This document shows, in pieces, positions 44,528 through 54,797 of a stretch of DNA of 64,000 bases. The translations under genes were made by a program, and so were the position numbers. The DNA lies in the NCBI RefSeq assembly GCF_017744135.1, contig NZ_JAGHQU010000003.1, forward strand, positions 186,001 to 250,000, written 5' to 3'. This DNA is from Endozoicomonas sp. G2_2. Its GTDB lineage: Bacteria; Pseudomonadota; Gammaproteobacteria; Nevskiales; Salinisphaeraceae. Under the pieces are notes generated by a model. It was not told where the DNA came from and did no database searches. It saw only the letters and a list, made by a program, of their open reading frames with translations. How positions within the stretch are numbered: position 1 is the stretch's first letter; the number at the start of each line of letters is the position of its first letter.

Positions 44528-45471
44528 GAGGCCACCGCCGTTGTGTGCTCGGCGCTTCGGGTCAGCTCGGCAAAGCGTGTTTCCAGATCGGGGGCATGGG
44601 TCGTCAATTCGACGAGATGCCAGCCGTTATGCACGGCTGTCTCGGCCAGCGAGCCGCGAATATCGCGACCCGGCGCGGCGGTGATGCGCCAGCGCCCGTC
44701 GCCGAGCGGCTCGACGGTTTCTACGCCGGGCAAGGCGGCGAGCGTGCTTCTGTCTGGTCCGGCGCGTAGGCCGATGTCGATCACGCGGTCATCGCGCGCT
44801 TCGGCGTCGGCGAGGGCTTCGTCGAGCACCACGCGGCCGCGGTGCAGGATCATCACTCGATGCGCGACCGCCTGAATTTCGGACAGGATATGGCTGGACA
44901 CGATCACGCTGTGCGCCTCGGCCAGCCGGCCCACGAGTTCGCGAATGCCGCGCAGCTGGTTCGGATCGAGACCCGCGGTGGGTTCGTCGAGGATGAGCAC
45001 GTCGGGCCGGTGCACGATGGCCTGGGCGATGCCCACCCGCTGCTGATAGCCCTTGGAAAGATGGCCGATCAGGCGACGGCCGACGGCCTCGAGGCCGCAG
45101 TCCGCCTTGGCGCGGGTGATGGCATCTGCGCGTTTCGCGCGCTCGACACCGTGCAGGCGCGCACAGAACGCCAGGTATTCGTCGACGGTAAGTTCGTCGT
45201 AGACCGGCGGCCGTTCCGGCAGATAGCCCAGATGACGCTTGGCCTGCTGCGGCGCACGAGCCATGTCGTGTCCGGCCAGCAGAATGCGCCCGGCGCTGGG
45301 GGCCAGCGTGCCGGCCAGCATGCGCAGGGTGGTGGTCTTGCCGGCGCCGTTCGGCCCGAGCAGGCCCAGCACTTCGCCGGCCGCCAGGCGGATATCGATA
45401 TCGTTCACGGCGCGCCGGCCCGCATAATCGCGGATCAGGCCTTGCGCCGACAGCTTCAAATCGCTTTCCAT
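44524..45471 (-). CDS. ABC transporter ATP-binding protein (GldA-like)
   Basis: This 315-residue ATPase starts at ATG 45471. It has Walker A GPNGAGKTT, the signature LSKGYQQRVGIAQAI and Walker B DVLILDEPTAGLDP, followed by a C-terminal extension of about 90 residues that is typical of ABC-2 exporters (AALPGVETVEPLGDGRWRIT). It is the first gene of a coupled four-gene operon. A divergent gap of 72 bp separates it from the hydantoinase gene. Confidence 0.92.
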   Translation of the reverse strand: MESDLKLSAQGLIRDYAGRRAVNDIDIRLAAGEVLGLLGPNGAGKTTTLRMLAGTLAPSAGRILLAGHDMARAPQQAKRHLGYLPERPPVYDELTVDEYLAFCARLHGVERAKRADAITRAKADCGLEAVGRRLIGHLSKGYQQRVGIAQAIVHRPDVLILDEPTAGLDPNQLRGIRELVGRLAEAHSVIVSSHILSEIQAVAHRVMILHRGRVVLDEALADAEARDDRVIDIGLRAGPDRSTLAALPGVETVEPLGDGRWRITAAPGRDIRGSLAETAVHNGWHLVELTTHAPDLETRFAELTRSAEHTTAVAS

Positions 45472-45543
45472 GATCGTTTCCGGCACACGCGGCAGCTGGC
45501 CTCGTACCAAGGCGGCCAGGCCGAATCATCCGCTGACAGGGCC

Positions 45544-47565
45544 ATGACCGTAAAGCACGACGACGAATCGACAAAGCCGGGCGCTGGAGGTTCCATAGCC
45601 GGAGAGCTCGGTGTGGATACCGGCGGCACCTTCACCGACGTGATCGCGCTCGAAAACGGCGCGCTCGCGGTTTACAAGATCGCGTCCACGCCGGACGCGC
45701 CGGATGCTGCCGTTATCGACGGCGTGCGCCATTTCGCCGGCGATGCCGCGGCCGACTGGCGCATCGTGCACGGCTCGACCGTGGCCACCAACGCGCTGCT
45801 CGAGAACAATCTCGCGCGCACGGCCTATGCCGCCAACACCGGTTTCGCCGACGTGCTCACCATCGGCCGCCAGGCGCGCGCCGAGCTCTATGCGCTCGAA
45901 CCCGTGCCGAACCCGGTGCCGGTCGCGCCCGAACTGTGCTTCGAGGTGGATGCCCGCGCCGACGCGCACGGCGAAACGCTGGTCGCGCTCGACGATGCCA
46001 TGTGCGACGCGCTGGTCGACCAGATTCGCCAGTCCGGTGTCCAGGCGGTGGCCATCAATCTGTTGTTCGCGTTTCTGAACGGTTCGGACGAGGCGGCCAT
46101 CGAAACCGCGCTGCGCGAAGCGCTGCCGGATCTGACCATCGCGCGTGGCAGCCGCGTGCTGCCCGAGTACGGCGAGTACGAACGCGGTATCGCGACTTGG
46201 CTCAACGCCGCGCTGGGCCCGACGGTGGGCGGCTATCTGCGCCGGCTCGAAGCCGCGCTCGACCGGGTCGCGATCATGCATGGCGCCGCCGGTACGGTGG
46301 GGGTCGACCAAGCCGCGGACAACGCGGTCAATCTGTTGCTCTCCGGCCCGGCCGGCGGGCTGCTCGGCGCGCGTTTCGTGGCGCGCTCGGCCCGGCTCGA
46401 TCGCGTGCTTACGCTGGACATGGGCGGCACCAGCAGCGACGTGGCGCTGGTGGGCAACGAACTGGCGCTGACCAGCAAGACGCGCATCGCCGGCTACCCG
46501 GTCGCCGTGCCCATGGTCGATATGCACACCATCGGCGCCGGTGGCGGATCGATCGCCTGGCTGGATGCCGGCGGGCTGCTGCAGGTGGGCCCGGCCTCGG
46601 CGGGCGCGGAACCTGGCCCGGCCTGCTACGGCAAGGGCGGCGAACAGCCGACCGTCACCGATGCCCATGTCGTGCTCGGCCGGCTGCCGGCCTCGACCCG
46701 GCTCGGCGGCCATATGGGTCTGGACGTGGCGGCTGCCCGCAAGGCGGTCGCACGTATCGCCGAGCCGCTCGACCTGAGCGTAGAAGACGCCGCCGCCGGC
46801 ATTCTGCGTGTGGCAGACGAAGCCATGACGGCTGCCCTGCGGGTGATCTCGGTTGCCCGAGGCGAATCGGTAGCCGAGGACAGCCTGCTGTGCTTCGGCG
46901 GCGCCGGGCCGCTGCATGCCTGCGCGCTTGCCGAAGGCATGGGCATGAAGCGCGTGCTCATTCCGGTATTCGCCGGGGTGCTTTCGGCGCTGGGCATGCT
47001 CGTCGCCCGCCGTTCGCGCGAACGTTCGCTGAGCATTCTGCAGCCGTTGGCCGAGGTGGAAACCTCGCAGATCGATGCCTGGCTCGCGCCGCTGCGTGAA
47101 GCCACACGCGACGAACTGGTCGAAGAAGGCGTGGCCGAGGACGATATCGAGGAGCGTCTGAGCGCGGACCTGCGCTATGCCGGCCAGAGTGCATCGCTCA
47201 ATCTGGCCTGGCAGGCGCCGGACGAACTCATCGAAGCGTTCCACGCCGCGCACGAGGCGCGTTATGGCCATCGCTTCGATTTACCCGTAGAGCTGGTCAA
47301 CCTGCGTCTGCATCGTGCCGGGCCCGTGCCGGATGTCGCCCTGCCGGCGATCGAAAAAGGCGAGGGCGCGCCGGTTGCCGGCGAACAGGTGGCGGTGCAT
47401 GAGTTGGGCGACGACGTCCCCGTCTACGACCGCGACGCGATGCTCGCTGGCCAGCGTTTCGACGGCCCGGCGATCGTGCGCGAGAGCGTGACCACGACCT
47501 GGATCGCGCCCGGCTGGTCGGCTGAGGTGGATGCGAAGGGCAATCTGCTGCTTGGGCAAAGTTGA
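45544..47565 (+). CDS. Hydantoinase A/5-oxoprolinase family protein
   Basis: The ATG at 45544 gives 673 residues that match HyuA. The ATP-binding GELGVDTGGTFTDVIALENG is at the N-terminus, and RVLTLDMGGTSSDVAL and MVDMHTIGAGGGSIAWLDAG follow in the core. HyuA normally pairs with HyuB for ATP-dependent cleavage of N-methylhydantoin, 5-oxoproline or similar rings, or of acetone-type ligands. No HyuB-like gene lies beside it. The substrate is not predictable. Frame remains open upstream across the gldA region, but the family start fits 45544. Confidence 0.87.
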   Translation: MTVKHDDESTKPGAGGSIAGELGVDTGGTFTDVIALENGALAVYKIASTPDAPDAAVIDGVRHFAGDAAADWRIVHGSTVATNALLENNLARTAYAANTGFADVLTIGRQARAELYALEPVPNPVPVAPELCFEVDARADAHGETLVALDDAMCDALVDQIRQSGVQAVAINLLFAFLNGSDEAAIETALREALPDLTIARGSRVLPEYGEYERGIATWLNAALGPTVGGYLRRLEAALDRVAIMHGAAGTVGVDQAADNAVNLLLSGPAGGLLGARFVARSARLDRVLTLDMGGTSSDVALVGNELALTSKTRIAGYPVAVPMVDMHTIGAGGGSIAWLDAGGLLQVGPASAGAEPGPACYGKGGEQPTVTDAHVVLGRLPASTRLGGHMGLDVAAARKAVARIAEPLDLSVEDAAAGILRVADEAMTAALRVISVARGESVAEDSLLCFGGAGPLHACALAEGMGMKRVLIPVFAGVLSALGMLVARRSRERSLSILQPLAEVETSQIDAWLAPLREATRDELVEEGVAEDDIEERLSADLRYAGQSASLNLAWQAPDELIEAFHAAHEARYGHRFDLPVELVNLRLHRAGPVPDVALPAIEKGEGAPVAGEQVAVHELGDDVPVYDRDAMLAGQRFDGPAIVRESVTTTWIAPGWSAEVDAKGNLLLGQS

Positions 47566-47674
47566 AAGGCTGCCTCGGCGTGCCGTAATGCGCACAGCTG
47601 GAATCCTTGGCTTTGAATTGCAGCTCGAAGCCTGGGAGGGCAACTTCAGGGACCTGGACCCGGACGGTTAGTTC

Positions 47675-48345
47675 GGGATCAACGGTGCGGGTGAATTTGT
47701 ACTTGGGGTTTCGCACTGCTGTGCGACTGACTTTCTTTTGCTTGTCCAAAAGAAAGTAAGCAAACAAAAGGACACCCTGTCTTGCGTCGGCGCTTCGCGC
47801 CGATGCCCTGCGCTGCTCGCCATGACGAGCGCAGCCGGAACTCGCCGCGCTACGCGCGACTCAGACAGCCGTCTGCTTCATCTCGTCCTGGCTCCGCTGC
47901 TCGGCGCTACGCCCAAGGGGCCCCAATACAAACGAAGACAGGCTCGCTGACGCTCTGCCAAGATCGCTAAGCGATCTTCGTCGGACAAAGCCGTAGGCGA
48001 GTCCGACCGGAACACAGCCAAACGCTTCAACGTCTACTCGATCACTATCTCAACTACAGAGATTCGGTGGTCGCGCCTGTATTCGGGTCCCGTGTGGCGC
48101 GACGAGAAGCGCAGGGCCGAAGGGTGTCCGGCGCACTGCGCCGGTGCGGACAGCTGTTCGAGGATCGCCAAAGCGATCCGAGTTCTGGCCGCATCCCTTC
48201 GGACCGAGCATCGCAGTGGACCGGCGCGCTTCGCGACGGCGCGTAACCCGGGTGTCTTTTTCCTTTGCTTACTTTCTTTTGGACAAGCAAAAGAAAGTGA
48301 GTCGCACAGCAGTGCGAAACAAAAGGTCCAAAGAACTCGTGAGTG
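47675..48345 (+). repeat. Structured intergenic repeat element, copy C
   Basis: This 671 bp copy lies between the hydantoinase gene and rpmG and has the orientation of copy A. Both ends carry the same hairpin pair: TCGCAC / GTGCGA, and ACTTTCTTTTG / CAAAAGAAAGT (left 47730-47757, right 48271-48298). The interior shares long segments with copy A, such as GGCGCGACGAGAAGCGCAGG and GTGTCCGGCGCACTGCGCCG. The inner hairpin ATCGC/GCGAT has a TAA loop here and a GAA loop in A. Confidence 0.85.
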
Positions 48346-48475
48346 GATTAGAGACGGGCGCCTAAAGCCCGAGTCACTCGTACTAACGAATGCGCTAAAG
48401 AATCAGCGCAGCGAGTGGCAAGCGCACGATGAACGCTAAGCGCCATCCGGCACGCCACGCACCGGGAGCAGACAC

Positions 48476-48503
48476 AAAAAAACCGGCGCGCGGCCGGTTT
48501 TTT
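48476..48503 (-). terminator. Intrinsic terminator of rpmB-rpmG
   Basis: On the minus strand an 11 bp stem (AAAAAACCGGC / GCCGGTTTTTT) with a 5-base loop ends in a T run. It lies 36 bp after the rpmG stop. The stretch between copy C and this point (48346-48475) shows nothing else. Confidence 0.9.
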
Positions 48504-48539
48504 CGCGATCATGACCGGCCACGGCCGGTCAAGCGAAGA

Positions 48540-48695
48540 TCACTTGATCTTGGCTTCCTTGAAGGTCACGTGCTTGCGCGCCTTGGGATCGTACTTCTTC
48601 ATCTCGAGCTTGTCGGGCGTGTTCCGCTTGTTCTTGTACGTGGTGTAGAAGAACCCGGTATCCGCGGTCGAGACCATGCGTACTTTTTCGCGCAT
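48540..48695 (-). CDS. rpmG: 50S ribosomal protein L33
   Basis: A 51-residue protein, [20 protein letters not shown] then [20 protein letters not shown] and a Lys-rich end, is the standard Cys-free L33. It starts at 48695, where the ATG overlaps the stop of rpmB (TAATG), so the two genes are coupled. L33 binds 23S rRNA near the E site. In E. coli mutM follows rpmG; here about 8 kb of other genes lie between. Confidence 0.97.
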   Translation of the reverse strand: MREKVRMVSTADTGFFYTTYKNKRNTPDKLEMKKYDPKARKHVTFKEAKIK

Positions 48696-48928
48696 TATGC
48701 TTTCTCCTGCTTGCGGATCTTCGCAAGTACGGTATCGATGCCTTGGCGATCGATGATGCGCATGCCCTTGGCAGACACCCGAAGACGCACATAGCGCTTT
48801 TCGGATTCGACCCAGAAACGATGCCAGTGCAGGTTGGGCACAAAGCGACGACGGGTCTTGTTGTGGGCGTGCGAGACGTTGTTACCGGTGACCGGCTTCT
48901 TGCCGGTGACCTGACAGATCTGGGACAT
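48695..48928 (-). CDS. rpmB: 50S ribosomal protein L28
   Basis: The 77 residues match L28: [20 protein letters not shown], then [20 protein letters not shown] and [20 protein letters not shown]. The ATG at 48928 is the family start; codons upstream in the frame belong to the leader. L28 is essential in late large-subunit assembly. The stop overlaps the rpmG start. Confidence 0.97.
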   Translation of the reverse strand: MSQICQVTGKKPVTGNNVSHAHNKTRRRFVPNLHWHRFWVESEKRYVRLRVSAKGMRIIDRQGIDTVLAKIRKQEKA

Positions 48929-49009
48929 GGCTAACTCCTGGGTCGCGCGCTCATGCGTCAGCGAGCCGCGCATTTAACCATCAAAAGCCGCGCGGTACAA
49001 CCGTTTCGG

Positions 49010-49051
49010 GGCAAAAGAACGGCAAGGTCCGGTCTGGTGCCGGACCTTGCC
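49010..49051 (-). terminator. Hairpin terminator of the outer membrane protein gene
   Basis: GGCAAGGTCCGG (49021-49032) and CCGGACCTTGCC (49040-49051) pair perfectly over 12 bp with a 7-base loop. On the minus strand the stem is followed by GTTCTTTTG, a moderately T-rich stretch. It begins 13 bp after the stop of the gene at 49065-49724. Confidence 0.75.
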
Positions 49052-49064
49052 CATCCCGGCTGCG

Positions 49065-49724
49065 CTAGAAATTCATGCGCGCGCCGACGCGGAACTCGTT
49101 GTCGAAGCCGATATCGCGACGCGCGGTCTCGATTTCACTGGCGCTGTAGGCTGCGGTGAGTGCGAGATCGTCGGCGACATAGCCGAGCGCTCGCACGCCG
49201 TAGCGCACACCATCCGCGTCGCCGAGATTCACGTCGTCGTCGACATCGCCATAGTCGACCCAGCCGACGTGCGGGTTGATTTCGACCCGCGGGTGCGCCA
49301 TCCAGCGCAGGCCGACGTCGGCCCCGTAACCGTTGGCGTCGGCTTCTTCGCTGCCGGCCACGCCGTCCAGCGCCAGCCGCTCGTAGGACACCTGGCCGTA
49401 GTAGCCGATGCCGGTGCCTTCGGCGCCGCCGTAATCGAGGAAATCATTCAGACCGACGCCGACGCTCGCGCGGTTCGCATCCAGTGTGCTGCCGTCCACG
49501 TCGAGCCAGTCGTACTTGCCGTTGACGAAGACGTGGCGGGTGATCGTCACCGAGCCTTCGACGCCGTAGCCGTCATAGTCGTTGCCGATGCCGTTGGCAT
49601 CGCCATCCGGAATATAGTCGCCCTGGAGGTAGGTGTAGCCGGGCGCGCCAGGCTGGTCGTTGGGTGCTGCCGTCGCAGCAAAGGGTATGAGCGTGACGCT
49701 CATCGCAATGGCCACCTTCTTCAT
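49065..49724 (-). CDS. Outer membrane beta-barrel protein
   Basis: This 219-residue precursor has a signal peptide (MKKVAIAMSVTLIPFAATAA). The mature part consists of alternating, Gly/Asp/Tyr-rich beta strands (YGVEGSVTITRHVFVNGKYD, then EINPHVGWVDYGDVDDDVNL) ending in Phe (FRVGARMNF). This is the pattern of small 8-stranded outer membrane barrels such as the YfaZ/OmpA-like group. It is very acidic. It sits between rpmB and radC, genes that are neighbours in many gammaproteobacteria. The precise family was not fixed. Confidence 0.72.
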   Translation of the reverse strand: MKKVAIAMSVTLIPFAATAAPNDQPGAPGYTYLQGDYIPDGDANGIGNDYDGYGVEGSVTITRHVFVNGKYDWLDVDGSTLDANRASVGVGLNDFLDYGGAEGTGIGYYGQVSYERLALDGVAGSEEADANGYGADVGLRWMAHPRVEINPHVGWVDYGDVDDDVNLGDADGVRYGVRALGYVADDLALTAAYSASEIETARRDIGFDNEFRVGARMNF

Positions 49725-49855
49725 GCGTACATCTCCTGTGCTCGGCCGGAACCGATTGAGGGGAAAGGGAAAGTTCCGGCGATGCGCAAGCTAGTGGTCG
49801 CCGTCTACGCTGTCAAAGCGTGTTTCTACCCACCGACGAAGCGCCAGGCGACGTG

Positions 49856-50530
49856 CTAGAGCAGCCCGCGCTCGGCGAGTGACGTGCTCTGTCGATGGCC
49901 GAGGATGAAGTGATCCAGCACGCGGATGTCGACCAGCGCGAGCGCGTCCACGAGCCGGCGCGTGATGTCACGGTCGGCCGCGCTGGGTTCGGCCACGCCG
50001 GACGGGTGGTTGTGGGCGAGAATCACCGCTGCGGCGTTGTGGCGCAGCGCGGCCTTGACCACTTCGCGGGGGTAGACGGCCGCGCCGTCGATGGTGCCGC
50101 GGAACAGCTCCTCGAACGCGATCACGTGGTTGCGCGTATTCAGGAACACGCAGGCGAACACTTCGTGCGGCACGTGCGCGAGCTTGAGGCTGAGATAGCG
50201 GCGCGTGGCTTCGGGGGCGCTGAGCACATCGACATCCGCCAGGGTTTCGGTGGCATGGCGGCTCGCCATTTCCATGACGGCCTGCAGCTGCGCGAACTTG
50301 GCCACGCCCAGTCCGCGGGTCGCGCAGAACGTCTTCTCGTCGGCTGCGAGCAGGGCGCCCAGGCCGCCGTATTCGGCCAGCAGATGCCGGGCGAGATCCA
50401 CCGCGCTCATACCGGCCACGCCCACGCGCAGAAAGATCGCCAGCAGTTCGGCGTCGGACAGCGCGCCGGCGCCGCGTTCGAGCAGTTTTTCCCGCGGCCG
50501 CTCGGCGGCCGGCCAGTCGGCGATTCCCAT
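49856..50530 (-). CDS. radC: RadC family JAB-domain protein
   Basis: The ATG at 50530 gives 224 residues, the family length. [20 protein letters not shown] begins a helix-hairpin-helix region and the JAB/MPN domain carries the metal site [14 protein letters not shown] (H-x-H-x7-S-x2-D). RadC was once linked to radiation repair, which has not held up; its function remains uncertain. It is divergent from coaBC, as in many gammaproteobacteria. An in-frame upstream extension to 50617 has no support. Confidence 0.93.
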   Translation of the reverse strand: MGIADWPAAERPREKLLERGAGALSDAELLAIFLRVGVAGMSAVDLARHLLAEYGGLGALLAADEKTFCATRGLGVAKFAQLQAVMEMASRHATETLADVDVLSAPEATRRYLSLKLAHVPHEVFACVFLNTRNHVIAFEELFRGTIDGAAVYPREVVKAALRHNAAAVILAHNHPSGVAEPSAADRDITRRLVDALALVDIRVLDHFILGHRQSTSLAERGLL

Positions 50531-50625
50531 ACCGCGCTCCGTTTCGTTCTTGTTCGTGACGGCGGTGGATTCATCCTGTGGCCGGCGGGCAGGCGCCGTC
50601 CAGTGGTACAGGTACAATGCGAACC

Positions 50626-51852
50626 ATGCGACCGCTGGCCAATCGAAAAATCCTGCTCGGCATCACCGGCAGCATCGCCGCGTACAAGGCGGCCGTGCTC
50701 ACACGGCGCCTGGTGGAGGCCGGCGCCGAGGTCCAGGTCGTGATGACCGATTCGGCGCAGCGCTTCATCACGCCGATGACGCTGGCGGCCCTGTCCGGGC
50801 ATGCGGTACGCGACAGCCTCTGGGACGAGGCCGCCGAGCTGTCCATGGGGCATATCGAACTCGCCCGCTGGGCGGATCTGATCGTGATTGCGCCGGCTTC
50901 TGCCGACACGCTCGCGCGCCTGGCCCATGGGCGCGCCAACGACCTGCTGTCGACGTTGTGTCTGGCCAGCGAAGCGGAGGTGCTGGTGGCGCCGGCCATG
51001 AACCACGTCATGTGGGCGCATCCGGCGACGAGGCACAACGTGGAAACACTGGGTGCGCGCGGCGTGCAGTTCGTGGGCCCGGCCGAAGGCGAGCTTGCCG
51101 AGCGTGAGTCCGGCGCCGGGCGGATGGTCGAGCCGGAGGCGATCCGCGATGCGGTCGTCGCGTATTTCGCGGATGCGCCCGTCAGTGGAGCGCTCGCCGG
51201 CCGGCATGTGGTAATCACCGCAGGGCCGACCCGCGAGGCGCTCGACCCCGTGCGCTTCATCACCAATCATTCGTCCGGGCGCATGGGCTATGCGCTGGCG
51301 AGCGCCTGTGCCGCCGCCGGTGCGAGCGTGACGCTGGTATCCGGGCCCACCGCACTGGCCGTGCCGGCGGGCGTGGAACGCGTGGACGTGCAGTCGGCGG
51401 CGGACATGCACGCCGCGGTGTTCGACGTGATCGAGACCGCGGATATCTTCATCGGCGCGGCCGCGGTCGCCGACTACCGCCCGGCCACGACGGCCGCCGA
51501 CAAGATCAAGAAAGCCGAAGGCGATACCAGCCTCGCGCTCACGCGCACGCGCGATATCATCGCCGATGTCGCCCGCGACTATCCCCAGCTGTTCACGCTC
51601 GGCTTTGCGGCCGAAACCACCGATATGGAAAACAGCGCGCGCTCCAAACGCGAGCGCAAGCATCTGTCGATGGTGGCCGGCAATGTCGTCGGGCCCGAAC
51701 ACGCCTTCGGCCGCGACGACAATGCGCTGTTCGTGGTCTGGGAGGGCGGCGAGCAGGAACTCGCCCAGGCGAGCAAGGCGGCGCTGGCCGAGCAGCTCGT
51801 CGCGCTCGTGGCCGAGCGTCTGCCGGTAGCCGAGTCGAACATCGAAAGTTGA
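50626..51852 (+). CDS. coaBC: Bifunctional phosphopantothenoylcysteine decarboxylase/phosphopantothenate-cysteine ligase
   Basis: This 408-residue enzyme performs two steps of coenzyme A synthesis. The N-terminal CoaC flavin domain (1-190) has [20 protein letters not shown], the active-site His region [20 protein letters not shown] and the AMNHVMW substrate loop. The CoaB domain (about 195-400) has [27 protein letters not shown], and [12 protein letters not shown] 50617 is also possible. A TACAAT close to the start (50612-50617) looks like a -10 box and could mean a very short leader. Confidence 0.94.
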   Translation: MRPLANRKILLGITGSIAAYKAAVLTRRLVEAGAEVQVVMTDSAQRFITPMTLAALSGHAVRDSLWDEAAELSMGHIELARWADLIVIAPASADTLARLAHGRANDLLSTLCLASEAEVLVAPAMNHVMWAHPATRHNVETLGARGVQFVGPAEGELAERESGAGRMVEPEAIRDAVVAYFADAPVSGALAGRHVVITAGPTREALDPVRFITNHSSGRMGYALASACAAAGASVTLVSGPTALAVPAGVERVDVQSAADMHAAVFDVIETADIFIGAAAVADYRPATTAADKIKKAEGDTSLALTRTRDIIADVARDYPQLFTLGFAAETTDMENSARSKRERKHLSMVAGNVVGPEHAFGRDDNALFVVWEGGEQELAQASKAALAEQLVALVAERLPVAESNIES

Positions 51853-51872
51853 AACGAATCAAGGACATCACG

Positions 51873-53266
<1,394 letters not shown>

Positions 53267-53275
53267 CGCGACGCG

Positions 53276-53914
53276 CTAGACGCCGTAGGTGTCGCGATAG
53301 CCGCGGATGGCGGTGAGCGTCGCCGCATCGAGCCTGGCGCGTTCGGCATAGCCGATCACGTCGTCGAGATTGGCGACCGCCACGGTGGGGATGCCCTCGT
53401 CCTCGGCCAGGGCTTGGATTGGCGAGCGGTCGTCTGCGCCGCGTTCCTGGCGATCGAGGGCGACCAGCAGGCCGGCGACTTCGCTGCCGTGGGCGCGAAT
53501 CATGTCTATGGCTTCGCGTACCGCGGTGCCCGCGGTGATCACGTCGTCGACGATCACCACCCGCTTGCCCAGCGGCGCGCCGACCAGCGTGCCGCCTTCG
53601 CCGTGGTCCTTGGCTTCCTTGCGGTTGTAGGTGAACGGCACGTTGTAGCCCCGCGGCACGAGCGCGCAGGCAAGCGTTGCGACCAGCGGAATGCCCTTGT
53701 AGGCGGGGCCGAACAGGCTGTCGTATTCGATACCCGCATGTTCGAGCGCGGCCGCATAGCCGTCGGCCAGTCGTGCCATGCCCGCGCCCGAGGCGATCTG
53801 GCCCATATTGAAGAAATAGGGGCTGACCCGGCCCGACTTGAGGGTGAACTCGCCAAAGCGCAGCGCATCGTATTCCATGGCGAGATCGAGGAAATCCAGG
53901 CTGTGGGCGTGCAT
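53276..53914 (-). CDS. pyrE: Orotate phosphoribosyltransferase
   Basis: This 212-residue enzyme makes OMP from orotate and PRPP. It has FTLKSGRVSPYFFNMGQI near the N-terminus, FGPAYKGIPLVATLACAL, NRKEAKDHGEGG, and the PRPP-binding motif VVIVDDVITAGTAVREAI. It converges on argB with 9 bp between stops and is divergent from the nuclease gene at 54006, the same arrangement seen around pyrE and crc in Pseudomonas. Confidence 0.96.
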   Translation of the reverse strand: MHAHSLDFLDLAMEYDALRFGEFTLKSGRVSPYFFNMGQIASGAGMARLADGYAAALEHAGIEYDSLFGPAYKGIPLVATLACALVPRGYNVPFTYNRKEAKDHGEGGTLVGAPLGKRVVIVDDVITAGTAVREAIDMIRAHGSEVAGLLVALDRQERGADDRSPIQALAEDEGIPTVAVANLDDVIGYAERARLDAATLTAIRGYRDTYGV

Positions 53915-54005
53915 GCGGTAAGTATCCTGCGGGTAGGAGCGCGAAACGGTAACCCCGTATGATAAGCGCCTTGATTTGTACCGACCAAGACACGCGGGTT
54001 ATTCC

Positions 54006-54797
54006 ATGCGGGTAATGTCCTTCAACGCCAATGGCATACGTGCCGCCCAGCGCAAGGGGTTCTTCGAGTGGATGCTCGCGCAGGACCCGGACGTGGTCTG
54101 TATCCAGGAACTCAAGGCGCAGCAGCACCAGCTTGAAGGCGTCGAGGCGTTCTGGCCCGAGGGCTATCACTGCTTCTATGAAGAGGCGACGAACCGCAAG
54201 GGCTATTCCGGCGTCGCGATCTATTCCAAGCGCGAGCCAGACGAGATCATCCGCGGCATGGGTCACGAAGAGTTCGATGGCGAAGGGCGTTATATCGAAG
54301 CCCGTTTTGCCATGCCCGAGGGCGACCTGAACATCGCCAGCCTGTATGCGCCTTCGGGCTCCTCCGGTGACCACCGCCAGGATTCCAAGGAACGCTATCT
54401 CGAGTTTTTCCCGGAACTGCTCGCCGCGCGTGCCGCCGCACCCGGCAATTATCTGGTCTGTGGCGATCTGAACATCGCGCACAAGGAAATCGATCTCAAG
54501 AACTGGAAGAACAACAAGAAGAACTCGGGCTTTCTTCCCCACGAGCGCGAATGGATGGACCGGCTGTTCGGCGAGATGGGCCTGGTCGACGTGTTTCGCG
54601 AGATCAATCCCAACGAGGACCAGTTCACCTGGTGGTCGCAGCGCGGGCGTGCCTGGGACAACAACGTGGGGTGGCGTATTGACTATCACGTAGCCACGCC
54701 GAATCTCGCCTCGAAAGCGACGACCGAATCGGTCTATCGCGAAGAACGCCTGTCGGATCATGCGCCGCTGACGATCGATTATGACCTCGAATTCTGA
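54006..54797 (+). CDS. Exodeoxyribonuclease III-family AP endonuclease, Crc-like by context
   Basis: The 263 residues form an endonuclease/exonuclease/phosphatase domain: MRVMSFNANGIRAAQRKGFF, CIQELKAQQ (catalytic Glu), LYAPSGSSGDHRQDSKERYL, GDLNIAHKEIDLKN (catalytic Asp and Asn), WRIDYHVATPNL and LSDHAPL (Asp-His pair). All nuclease residues are intact. The segments GFLPHEREWMDRLFGEMG and the position divergent to pyrE resemble Pseudomonas Crc, a catalytically dead translational repressor. This protein is therefore either an active ExoIII-type enzyme or a Crc ancestor type. The gene's end overlaps ampG by 17 bp. Confidence 0.88.
   Translation: MRVMSFNANGIRAAQRKGFFEWMLAQDPDVVCIQELKAQQHQLEGVEAFWPEGYHCFYEEATNRKGYSGVAIYSKREPDEIIRGMGHEEFDGEGRYIEARFAMPEGDLNIASLYAPSGSSGDHRQDSKERYLEFFPELLAARAAAPGNYLVCGDLNIAHKEIDLKNWKNNKKNSGFLPHEREWMDRLFGEMGLVDVFREINPNEDQFTWWSQRGRAWDNNVGWRIDYHVATPNLASKATTESVYREERLSDHAPLTIDYDLEF

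Noticed and set aside
51849-51872. TTG as the dut start
   Set aside because: ATG 51873 has a ribosome site at the right distance and matches the family N-terminus and length.
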